Origin: Dinochytrium kinnereticum
Taxonomy: Eukaryota > Chytridiomycota > Chytridiomycetes > Chytridiales > Chytridiaceae
Assembly: GCA_027604005.1 (NCBI GenBank)
Contig: JADGJT010000014.1
Location: 24,321-72,133, forward strand
Length of the DNA stretch: 47,813 bases
Reading direction: 5' to 3'
The position numbers were made by a program, and so were the translations under genes. Positions 11,055 to 20,829 of this stretch are shown piece by piece. A model generated the notes under the pieces. The model ran no database searches and had not been told where the DNA came from. It saw only the letters and a program-made list of their open reading frames with translations. Position 1 is the first letter of the stretch, and each line of letters starts with the position of its first letter.

Positions 11055-12240
11055 ATGACTGCCGAACCTACCACCGAGGTGTCTGCCCTTGAGGTTGAGG
11101 ACAACACCTTTAAGGTGTTTGCTGGAAACCTCGCCTTCTCCATCACCGAGGATGATCTCAAGAACGCCTTCAGCGAGGCTGGAGCTGTGTAAGAGTACCC
11201 CATCCTCCCACTTTGCATGCTCCCGCTGTCCACATCTAATCACAAAAACCAACCATCCTGCAATGCAGCACCTCCGCCAACATCATTGTCCGTAACAACC
11301 GCTCCCTCGGCTACGGCTTTGTCTCTTTCCTCACTGAAGCCGAGGCCAAGAAGGCTGTTGAGCTCATGGACAAGGTTGAGCTTGCTGGACGGCAATTGAA
11401 TGTTGAGGTTGCCAAGCCTAAGGCTGCTGGAGGTGAGCAGAAGTCGGCCGCTCCCCGCCGTCGTGGGAAGAAGGGTAATAATGCCGCTCCGGCGGCTGAT
11501 GGCGCTGCTCCCACTGAGGATGCGCCTGCTCCGGCTAAGCGTCGTGGCGGAAGGGTGAGTTATCGTTTTTATCTAGAGTTTTTTTTTGTTTCTGAAAGGA
11601 GGGGGACTGTGTTCATGCTGGCGATATGAGCGAATCAGTTAGACCTCTCTGTGCATGATAACGCTAACCTGACGCTCGCCCCCATCGTTATTACTCATTT
11701 TTTTTATCGCAGGAGGCTCGCATTGACCAGGATGGCGAGCAGCCCGAGGCCACTGAGGGCGGTGATGCCCCCAAGAAGCCCCGCGCGCGCAGGAACCGCA
11801 AACCCCGCAAGCCTAGGGGTACCAGCGCCAACCCCACCTCCGAGGGTGAGGGCCAGGCTGAGGGTGCCACCTCTGATGCCCCTGGAGCCCGCCGTGGTCG
11901 CCGCCAGAAGAGGGAGAAGTCTGCCGCCCCGGCTGACGGACCCCTCTCGAAGACGATGCTCTTTGTCGCCAACCTTCCCTTTAAGGCTGACAATGAAACG
12001 CTTGCCTCGATTTTTAAGGATTACAAGCTCACCTCCTCCAAGGTTGTCACTCTTCGTAATGGGCGTTCGAAGGGTTTTGGGTTTGTTGAGGTTGAGAATG
12101 AGGAGGAGCAGGCTCGTGTTATGTCTGAGCTGAAGAATGTTCAGGTGGATGGACGCGAGTTGATTATTAAGGTTGCTCTTCAGTCTTCCCATGCGCAGGT
12201 GCATGGTGAGGGCGAGGAGGCTGCTGAGCAGCAGCAGTGA
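11055..12240 (+). CDS. Two-RRM RNA-binding protein with basic linker
   Basis: Exons 11055-11188, 11269-11554 and 11713-12240 join in frame with canonical GT-AG ends. RRM1 (about residues 18-100) has the RNP2-like 'FKVFAGNL' and RNP1-like 'SLGYGFVSF', the latter after the first splice. RRM2 (about residues 230-300) has 'KTMLFVANLPF' and 'RSKGFGFVEV'. Between them lies a long basic, Ala/Pro/Gly-rich linker with RRG, RKPRKPRG and RRGRRQKR clusters, and the protein ends in an acidic and Gln-rich tail. The RRM-basic linker-RRM layout resembles yeast Sbp1-type mRNA-binding proteins, though I would not fix the orthology. Strong C/G-ending codon preference and a likely 5' UTR intron suggest high expression. 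Confidence 0.88.
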
Positions 12241-12537
12241 GCGGGTGTTTGGCCTTTTTCTCTTGTTGTCGCGGGGTGAGGAGGGTTGTTCGTTCGCCAC
12301 GTTCCCTCTGTAGTTTCTTGTGTGTATTTTTGTTGCCAATCATATATCAATCCGTTGAGAGCGTCTGCATTGAGCTCTCAAGCACTTGAACTTTTTCTGG
12401 TCTTTGCTGCGTTGCCTGATGATGGCTTCCGCTGTGCTGCAACTGCAGTTTTCTGATTGGGTGTGTATTTTTCTCTTGCAATTTGGCCGCAAAGACTGGC
12501 TCGCATCCATTCGTAAAAGTCATCTTTTGGGCCGAGC

Positions 12538-14597
12538 ATGGCTTCGCCAGGCTACCCGTCGGAATACAGTAACCCTGTGCAAGCGTCGCGAGCGGGAGGG
12601 GGTGGGATGCCCATCTCGGGTATCCTTTCCAGCAGCTCGGAGACTCACAATGGGACGAGAGCGATTGAGTACCGCGGTGATGCTGCTTCTGGGCCCATAC
12701 CTGCTAATGAGACGAGTTTCTCGACTACGGAGGTAGGTTTTGTATTGTTTTTCTTACCTCTGCATCCCATTATCTCCATTTACCGTCTGAAAATGCTTGG
12801 GCCTTTTCTATCGATGTTTCTGTTATCCTGTTCTTTGTTTGTCGCTAATGAAGTATAATATTTACTGATACAATAATGCTTGGTGACGGTTAGGGACGAG
12901 ACCACCCGATCAAGCCCATCAATAATCTCGAGATCCTCGCCCACAGCATCCCCCAATCCCCACCCCACCCAAGCCTCCAAGCCTCACCGGATCAAACGAT
13001 CTCTCAACACCCATCCCCAGACGAAGCGCGAAAACGGTCTTCCCAAGATGATGAGGAGACGTCTGGGATGATGATGGATGATGGGGAGGAGGATGCTGCC
13101 ATGCAGGGTTATAGAAAGAGAAAGAGGTTGTCGATCAACACTTCTTTGGGGGATTCGGTTTTGCCGCAGAGGTTTCTGGCTGGTGGCGGGAGTGGAGTGG
13201 GGCCTGGGGGGGCAGGGTCGAATTCTGGGGGGGCGACAACGGCCAAGGAGGCCATTACTGGCAGCAGTTACGCAGGGTCAGCGACTCCAGTCTCAAGAGA
13301 CGTTTATGAGAAGACGTTGATGGTGAAGCAACAGCAAAAGGCATTGATCGAGGCGCGAAATCTTAAGCAAGCTAAACCGGCCCCCGCGCCTCAGTACGTT
13401 CCTGTGACGGCTAGCACTGCCAATACTATTCAAGCAACAGGAGAGGGACCCGCGTCGGCTTTACCGTCTGCCAATGATTCGCAGAAACCCGCTTCTATCC
13501 CTGTCAGGAGGAACTCGCTGCGAAACTTGAAGATCATGACCCCAAATGTCTCTGTGGAGGCTCTGGGTGGACAATCGGGGGCTCCGAGAGCTCTTTCATC
13601 TGCTGTACCTTCGACTGAAACTGCCGGTTCTTCGATGGCGAATGGAGGTTTACCCCCGCCTTCTCACTCGGTGACGCATCCAGCTCAACCGCCGCCGCCG
13701 CCGCCGCCTTCTACGATTCAGCAGCACCAACACCAGCACCCGCAGCAGCATCAACAACAAACTTCTTCTCTCTCCTCCCCACGCCTTCCACCACCTCACA
13801 GCACAAAACCTTTGGCACCTCGGTACACTCCTGTCATGCCCAACTCCCACTCGGCCGTCGCGTCTCCACGGAGTGAGTTCCCTTCTCGTGACTTACCGCT
13901 GCCAATGTCTTCCTCGTCTTCCTCCAGTCAATTTGATCAGGCGCCGCCGAGGTCGCCTCATCCTATTTTCGGGACGGATAGAGGAGGGCTTGGTGGTGGT
14001 GGTGGGAAGGCACCTATGCCACCCAAGTCACCGTCATCAGCTTACCCTATGAGCGCGGCACCCATGGGAATGGGAGGAGGAGGGGGTGGGTTTGGAAATG
14101 TGTCTAGACAGACGTTTGTAGGGGCTTTTGAGAGTCTTTACGATAGCGCTGAAGAGCTTCCAAGACTCTCGAGTCAACTTCGTGAACAAATTCGACGGTC
14201 GTCATCGTTGCTTCAGACGCTTCAGGCTTCCGGTGCGATGATCGAGGGGCTCGTCCGAGGGTTGTTTAGGGAGATGCAGGCGCAGTATGGGGAGAAGTTT
14301 GGGGCTGCTTTGGCGGATTTGAATCGGAGATTGATTGTCGTTGAGGAGATGAATGGGGTGGTTGCTACTGGTGGTGGGGGGGGTGCGGCTGCGTCTTCGT
14401 CCTCTTCCTCTACGGCTCCTGCTATTGGTGGGGATGGGAACCACGGGTTTAGAGGCCTTGGGCCTCCGACGCCGTACATAGGTGGTGGAGGTGGGAGTGC
14501 GGCACTTGGGATTGGCAAGGGGTTTGCGGCGAACGACATTATTTTGAAGAGTCTGGTGGAGAGGATTGAGGCGTTGGAGAAGAAGTCTGAGCCTTAA
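12538..14597 (+). CDS. Unrecognised low-complexity protein with C-terminal coiled coil
   Basis: Two exons, 12538-12732 and 12894-14597, join in frame across a 161-nt intron (GTAGGT...GGTTAG), giving about 632 aa. After the splice comes 'GRDHPIKPINNLEILAHSI', the most conserved-looking stretch. Then a basic patch 'YRKRKRLSI' suggests nuclear localisation, and 'VYEKTLMVKQQQKALIEARN' is helical. The middle is disordered: poly-Pro coded by a CCG repeat at about 13689-13708, His/Gln-rich, Ser-rich and Gly-rich runs. A helical region from 'FVGAFESLYDSAEELPRL' to about 14370 and a final short coiled coil 'LVERIEALEKK' close the protein. I do not recognise the family. A nuclear regulatory role is only a guess from composition. 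Confidence 0.72.
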
Positions 14598-15406
14598 AAC
14601 CTTTTAATTTTACATTCTCATCTTGTTTATCTTGTTTTATCTTTTATTTTTTTTATTTTTTGTTTTAGTGATATATGTTACTTCTTATTACTTTTTTTGT
14701 GGTGTCGTCTTTTTTCTTCTTTTTGGCTGGCTCTATGGGAGGTGAGGGGCTTCTTTCTTGCTTAGAGTTCTTAAGGCGTGGTGTTTTTTGGTGGCTGTTG
14801 GTTGTTGTTGTTTTTTTTTTGATGCCGTCTGTTGGATCGCTTATTTTTCCTTTCGAAGCGCGTTTTTTATAAATCTATACCGAGATTTCCAAAATATTTA
14901 GAGAGCTAATGCTTGGTCAATGTTCAGACTATTCACATATACCAAGATCTTTGCTGATGAGGTTCACAGGTCTGGCTGCACACTTACATCCCCAGTTAAA
15001 GTGTTGCAATAAGAGAGGCCTAGCCGCCACTCGGTCCACCAAAGATGGCCCTTATAAATTTTAAGTACGAACGGAACAAGAAGCGAATTCCACCCGGCCA
15101 CATCCCACGGCACCAACACAGTCGGCAGCTACAATCAACCTCAACTGATGGGACCATCAAATGCTTCTTCAAGGCCCGACTAGTCGCACAAGGATCCACC
15201 CATCCGCCTCCTTGGCGATCATCCATTCCTTTGCGTACTTGCTAGCCATAGCTTCTTGGAGGGAGCTAGGTGAGAGTTCGCAAGGGTCAGGGGACGGCGA
15301 TGGTGTCGACGGGATATCTGAGTGCGTGACCAGAAATGTCGGTTGAACCCTCTGTGAAACACAGTATATATTTGATAAATCGACCAAAAAAAAAAAAGTT
15401 AACCCG
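14598..15406. other. Intergenic region
   Basis: The first 270 bases are T-rich and probably the 3' UTR of the preceding gene. The remainder (about 14880-15406) should hold the carrier promoter. No convincing coding segment, RNA gene or repeat is visible. Confidence 0.5.
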
Positions 15407-16794
15407 ATGGTCTCCAAAGGCGGCTCGGAAGCCGCGATCGCGAGCAAACCCAGGCTCACAGCCTTCACCAGCGCCTCTGTCGACTCTAAAAAGAAGGACA
15501 AACGGTCGTTATCTTACATTACGAGAAGTTTGTTGGCGGGTGGCATTGCTGGATGTGCGGCGAAGACCACGATCGCTCCCTTGGATAGGGTGAAGATCTT
15601 GTTTCAGACCAATAACCCACATTTTGAGAAGTATTCGGGTAAGAACCTTTGACTGGCTTTTCTTGTATGGGACGGGAAGTTGAAACGGGCTCACGCTTTG
15701 CTGGCTTTTTGGTTTATTCTAATTCTGTATTTTCCTGGATGGATAGGTACTTTCTTTGGAGTGTTCCGAGCTGCCGGAGATATTGGGAGATCTCATGGAC
15801 TTCGAGGGTTATTTCAGGGACATAGCGCTACTCTATTGAGGATTTTCCCGTATGCGGCTATCAAGTTTATGGCTTATGAGCAGTACAAGGATTGGTTAAT
15901 GCCCACCATGGCTGACGAGACGTCAGTTAAGCGCTTTGTTGCCGGTAGCCTAGCAGGTGAGTTGACAGATCTCTGTCTTTAACGCTATTTCTTTTTTATT
16001 TGATGCACTAGTCGTTGCGTTTTTCCCCGATTGCCTGTCAAAAACATAACAAAAACTAAAGAAAAACTAATAAACCAAAAAACAAACAAACATTCATTCA
16101 GGCGTCACCTCCGTTCTATTCTCTTACCCCCTCGACATCCTCCGAACCCGGCTCGCCTTCGAAGTCCTCTCCTCCACATCTTCCACCCCTCCACAGGGCC
16201 TCCTCGCCACCGCCTCCCTAATGCTAAGAGAGCCCCACCCCCTAGGCCCCGGCATCCTAAACTTCTACCGCGGCTTTCTTCCAACAATCTACGGAATGAT
16301 CCCCTACGCCGGCGTCTCGTTCCTCTCCTACGAGTCTCTAAAAACCCGTGCCCTTCATCTTCCACAATGGACAGAACCCCTGCCTGATAAAAGGGGGGAA
16401 AAGAGGAGCGGTGTTCAATTGAGATGGTGGGCTCAGCTTGTGGTTGGTGGAGTGAGTGGAGCATTGGCGCAGACGGCGAGTTATCCTTTAGAGGTAATAC
16501 GGAGACAGATGCAGGTGGCTGGGAAGGCTCAGGTGGGTAGCGTTGGAAAGTTTCCGGGGACGTTAGAAACGGCGGTGTCTATTTGGAGGAGGAAAGGGTT
16601 GAGTGGGTTCTTTGTGGGGCTTTCTATTGGGTATTTGAAGATCACGCCCATGTTTGCTGGTATGTCGTTTTACCTCTTTCTTGTGTTTGGTTGGACTCTT
16701 CGAGGCTAAGGTACCATTTTGCTAATGCTTTCTTTCCTTGGTAGTGAGCTTCTTTGTGTATGAGTACATGAAGGGGGCTCTTCACATTGATTGA
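15407..16794 (+). CDS. LEU5: Mitochondrial coenzyme A carrier, LEU5/SLC25A16 type
   Basis: Exons 15407-15638, 15747-15956, 16102-16659 and 16745-16794 join in frame. The protein shows three tandem mitochondrial-carrier repeats with signature segments '[11 protein letters not shown]', '[12 protein letters not shown]' and '[12 protein letters not shown]', each the start of an odd-numbered helix. Segments such as '[20 protein letters not shown]', '[20 protein letters not shown]' and '[16 protein letters not shown]' match the yeast Leu5 / human SLC25A16-SLC25A42 group, inner-membrane proteins that import CoA (or its precursors) into mitochondria. The N-terminus carries a short basic extension. 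The SLC25A42 subgroup is the closest alternative. A CoA supply role fits the carnitine acetyltransferase and acetoacetyl-CoA synthetase further right, although physical linkage at this distance may be chance. Confidence 0.92.
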
Positions 16795-17429
16795 TAGACT
16801 ATTCGGATTCGAGCGCAACTTTTGCGCGTGCTTTAATTGATACAACTGTAACTAATTATATATAAATGTTTTTTTCTCGCATCCCTGACCTCTACTCCCA
16901 CCCGAGCAACGGAGAAAAGACGACCAGATGTTTTTTTTGAATAATATATGCAAGTACTTGTTTCCGCCATGAAATGTATCATTCAATAATGCAATCTTTA
17001 TATACTTCACTGAAAGCACACCACCCGACAACAATAGAAGGTCATGATTAGAGGCCAGGACTGGTACAATAAACAAATTGATGCAGAACGGAAAAAACCA
17101 CAGGAAGAAGTAAAAAACCCGCTCTCAAACACTCTATAAAAACAAAAGATAGAAAATGAAAAAAAGGGTGGAAGGTAACACCTAAAGACGAGCGAAGAAA
17201 GCAATGGTTTCAAACTGGTGAGGGTGAAATGTGATCAGGTGGGGATAAGGGCGGTAACAAGGATGAAAAAGATTAATGGGCAGAAGACTGAAGGGTGCGA
17301 TGCAAGTGAAGAAAGAAATGGATTTATCTAAACGACATCAAGACCAAAAAGGTAGAAAGAAAAGAAAAAGAAAGTAGGTTATCAACTACAAGCGTATTAG
17401 ACGAATCCAGAGTGGAATCCATCGACGAT
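16795..17429. other. Convergent intergenic region
   Basis: Lies between the ends of the CoA carrier (+) and the RhoGAP gene (-). AT-rich, A-rich on the + strand from about 17090 to 17380. No coding segment is supported. Confidence 0.55.
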
Positions 17430-20311
17430 TTACTCGCTAACGTCCTCAAGGGATGCACTTGTCATTAAGATCCTCAAGAAAGCTTGCTCAAACCTGAAAA
17501 GAATGAGGACGATACCAAATAAATAGAATGCCTACTTTGTATTTTCAAAAATAGTCACGGGATTATCACTGAAATAAGTTGTTAGTCAAAGGTCAAATGC
17601 AGATAAGCCTTCCTCACCTGGGGCATCGAAGGAAATTTGGGGCAAAGACCATGGCAATATTTGCGATTGTCATGCGGGTGATGGGTTGGTTGCTAGGATC
17701 GCCGACAATCTAAGATAAAAACAGATTAGGCCGGCTCTCCCAAATATCTTACCTTTAAGAATTTAATCAGGTAAAGCACCACACGCCTATTGATCTCAGG
17801 AAGAGCAGCAACAATATTGGATGCGATTATAGCCGCATCAGGTCTGCTTTCCTCGGCTCCAATCTTTATACAAGCATCATACAAATCCGAGGGTATCAAA
17901 GGGTCCGCAAGGTCTCTCAACCAAAACTTCAATAGCGAGGAAGGAACGTTTGGATCTTACAATAATAAGCATATAATATGAGAAAAAAACTCACCTGATA
18001 TACCGCTCAAGTCGTGATTACCCTTCTCGATGCGGCATCGAAGTTCTGGCAGTGGTTCAGGCTTAGGCTCTCTTCCAACAAAGAAAGCATGTGTATACAT
18101 ACCATTTACCATATCAGCATCTCCAGGAACACGGAAAATGCCTTCAGTTTTGCAGCCGTTGAGTGATAAAATAGCATCCACCAAGAATGGCAGGATCCTC
18201 GGCAATGATGAAGGACGGCCATTTGCATTCTTAATCATTTCGTCCTGGTTGGCCATAATATCCTCCAAAGTCTCTCCAAACAAAGCGGGTGTAAACGGTG
18301 CTTCCTGAGATGGGAGAAAAAGAATAAGAAATACCAGAACTGGTCCACAACACTCTAAAAATAAACCCGATGACGCTACTACTCACCTGAGCACGTTCGA
18401 TTTCGTGCAATGTTGGTGTCTTCCCTCTCGGTCCCGCTTTGCAAATCCTCATCAGTTTTTTATCGCAATGCCTCGCCAACAGGGCGATTTTCTCTCCTTC
18501 AGGGGAGAGACGCGGTGAGGATGGAGAAGTATCAAAGTGCTGATGGGTAAAAGAACGCATATAATCCTCAAAGTTCTTAGAAGGCGGGAAGGCGATAGTG
18601 ATTACGCATAGGAGCACCCAGCCGCGGAAGGTTGATTCACTAGGAGTATAGTTACAAAAATGCATGTCATTCAAGAATAGTTTACAAGCTCGGATTCTTA
18701 TTAACTTGCTATTATATAAGTTAGATTTATCCCACAAAGAGTTTCGGTTACCTTGCAAATCTGTACGTATATCTCATCCCTGAGACCACCTTGCATAATT
18801 CCTTTTTCCAATAGGAACTGAATGTCCTTTAGCGTTGACCGATATGGGGGTCCTGGGCTAAGATCTGACATCACTTTTTGAACCACTCGGAAGCACTTCA
18901 AAGCATCTGGTCTCAGATTCTTAGATAAAACCATCAAAGGAGTCTTAAGTGTCTCCTAAATATAATTAGATTTTTCACAAAAAAGGAGCAAATCAGACCT
19001 TCTGAAATACAAGCATCTTTTCGACAGGAACTTTCCGCCTAAATATACCTTTTCGATGCTCAGAAAAATACTTTTTTGCAAAACCGTCTATCCTAAACTG
19101 GTTGATGTGTCTCTTCAGATCATCAGGGAGAATCTTAGTGAGCCTAAAAAACTGAGTAGACGCCCAGACAATGTACTAGTTACTCTCGTTTCACTTTGGG
19201 TAATGACGCAAGATTTTGGTTGTTTTTCGAAGATAAAGGTTGAGAAAGGGATCGGTTTTGAAGGGATAGGGGATTCATCGATGCGGCAGCCTCTGAAAAA
19301 AAATATGAGAACACTTTCTTTTGACCATATTAACCTGGGTTCGGAACAGGATTGCTAATTCCTTTGGACATGGCAGACTTCCACGCCTCCGCTGCCGAAC
19401 CGGAAGAGTTTGTGTTGGGCCGTATCTAGGGTCATTTTAGAATCCATTAAAACAGCAGTGGGCTGACATCAATTCCTCCGGAAGATCCTTTTATGTTTGA
19501 AATAGAAACTGCTGACCCAACGTATGATGTAGGGGCCGATTGGCTATAGACAGATCCATTCTGCGATGTGTTAAGTCCACCATCACTCGAAGACAATCCC
19601 CGAGTTTGCGCTAGCCCAGTTGATCCCCGAGAAGGTCCAGTACGCAGACTCTCCTCGTTGCCACCCATTCCTAGAACGGAGGTCCGTTTTGTGACAATCG
19701 ACATCCTCTTTCCGATCGATGAATTCTTTTCGTTTGACGAATAACATAGAGTTAATGGTGATATCTTATAGGTATTGTGATGAAGGCGAACTCACTTGTA
19801 TCGCAATCAACTTTGTACAAAAAGACATTTTGGAGGCGCATGGAAAAACAACCATCGTCAATGAAAGGTTTGATGAGTCCCAGCTCCATACCGGTATAAC
19901 AATCCCATTATCCGGCCGCAGCCATTCCGTCTCCCCTGTTTTCGTGTTGTAGTAGTAAGGCTGATCACCGTCAGTGGATATCCAAACTCCATATGTCTCA
20001 CCAATTTGTGCTGTTCGTCAAAGAGTTCCCACCACTCCTGCTCACTCGGATCTTTTTGAACACTATCGTTTGATAGAGTTAAAGAAAGCCTTAAAGCATA
20101 TACTACTCACATGATCGCACCCGCAGGCTTCTCCCAAGAGCAGTCCCCAGTCATGGTGTTTGCAAAGAAAGTCTTCCCCGTCTGGGGATCCGTGATCTGG
20201 TGAAATACATCCTGCTTCTGCCATGGAAGGGAAAACCAGTCAGCCAAAGGCACCTGTGCAAGTAGCGATAGCTGGTTGTGCATATGATCAGATCCCTACG
20301 GTTGAGGACAT
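17430..20311 (-). CDS. WW-WW-MyTH4-RhoGAP protein (Vilse/ARHGAP39-like)
   Basis: Many short exons, read from the ATG at 20311. A GT-AG splice joins MSST to 'VPLADWFSLPWQ'. WW1 is 'VFHQITDPQTGKTFFANTMT' plus 'CSWEKP'; WW2 is 'EWWELFDEQHKL' joined by a 41-nt intron to 'PYYYNTKTGETEWLRP'. A Ser-rich linker (19704-19447) follows, then MyTH4 with 'FAKKYFSEHRKGIFRRKVP' and 'LRDEIYVQICK'. The RhoGAP domain carries the arginine finger in 'TEGIFRVPGDADM', then 'LLKFWLRDLADPLIP' and 'NIAMVFAPNFLRCP', and the protein ends near 'LRILMTSASLEDVSE'. RhoGAPs accelerate GTP hydrolysis by Rho/Rac/Cdc42; MyTH4 usually binds microtubules or kinesin/myosin tails, and WW binds Pro-rich ligands. The order matches metazoan Vilse/ARHGAP39. 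Exact boundaries in the linker are not settled. Confidence 0.87.
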
Positions 20312-20395
20312 TGCATGCAAGGTGTCGACCTCCCACTGTTGATCCCTCAAAAGTCGTTTAATAAAATTATTAAGTAAATTTATATTTGGAAATTC
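20312..20395. promoter_or_regulatory. Bidirectional promoter, RhoGAP / HSBP1
   Basis: 84 bases separate the two divergent start codons, so both core promoters and 5' UTRs must lie here or overlap. AT-rich on the HSBP1 side. Confidence 0.55.
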
Positions 20396-20772
20396 ATGAA
20401 CCCCAACGAAGACGCCCAAAGTACGGAGGAGCTCACGGCCTTTGTCGAGCAGATTCTCAAGCAGATGGTAACTTTGGACCTGCGCCGTTACCTCAATGCT
20501 ATTCATGGGTTGCAGTCGACTTACACCTCGTTTCCTCCCCATTCCGTAGCAAACAAAGTTTGAGGAGCTATCGTCAAACGTCCTGGGGAGAAGTTTGTCA
20601 ACCCAGCCACCACCCCTTGAAATAGCTGACTTTCAATTCTTTTTTCTGGCTGTCTGCAGTGGAGGAGATGGGCTCCCGCATCGGAGATCTGGAAAAGTCC
20701 GTGAACGAGCTGGTATCGGAGACCTCGCTGGACGGCGAGGCATCGGGGGCAGACCCAGCCTCGAGTGGTTGA
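20396..20772 (+). CDS. HSBP1: Heat shock factor-binding protein 1
   Basis: Small three-exon gene: 20396-20467, 20550-20592 and 20660-20772, 75 aa after splicing with GT-AG ends throughout. The product reads 'STEELTAFVEQILKQM', then 'QTKFEELSSNVLGRM', then 'EEMGSRIGDLEKSVNELV' and an acidic Ser/Gly tail. This is the HSBP1 heptad pattern, a short coiled coil that trimerises and in animals binds the HSF1 trimerisation domain to damp the heat-shock response. It is also reported to act on the WASH complex. Length matches the family (about 76 aa). The start is fixed by the first ATG in frame with the conserved segment. No single exon is long enough to stand out as an ORF, so ORF-based annotation would miss it. 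Confidence 0.87.
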
Positions 20773-20829
20773 GACGCTGAATAATAAATAATTTATTGTA
20801 AAATATTGCATTTTGAAAACAAAAATCAA

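Noticed and set aside
4456..12240. Melanin or secondary-metabolite gene cluster around the tyrosinase
   Set aside because: Neighbours are a phosphatase, an RNA-binding protein and an unrelated hypothetical; no polyketide synthase, peptide synthetase or oxidase partner.
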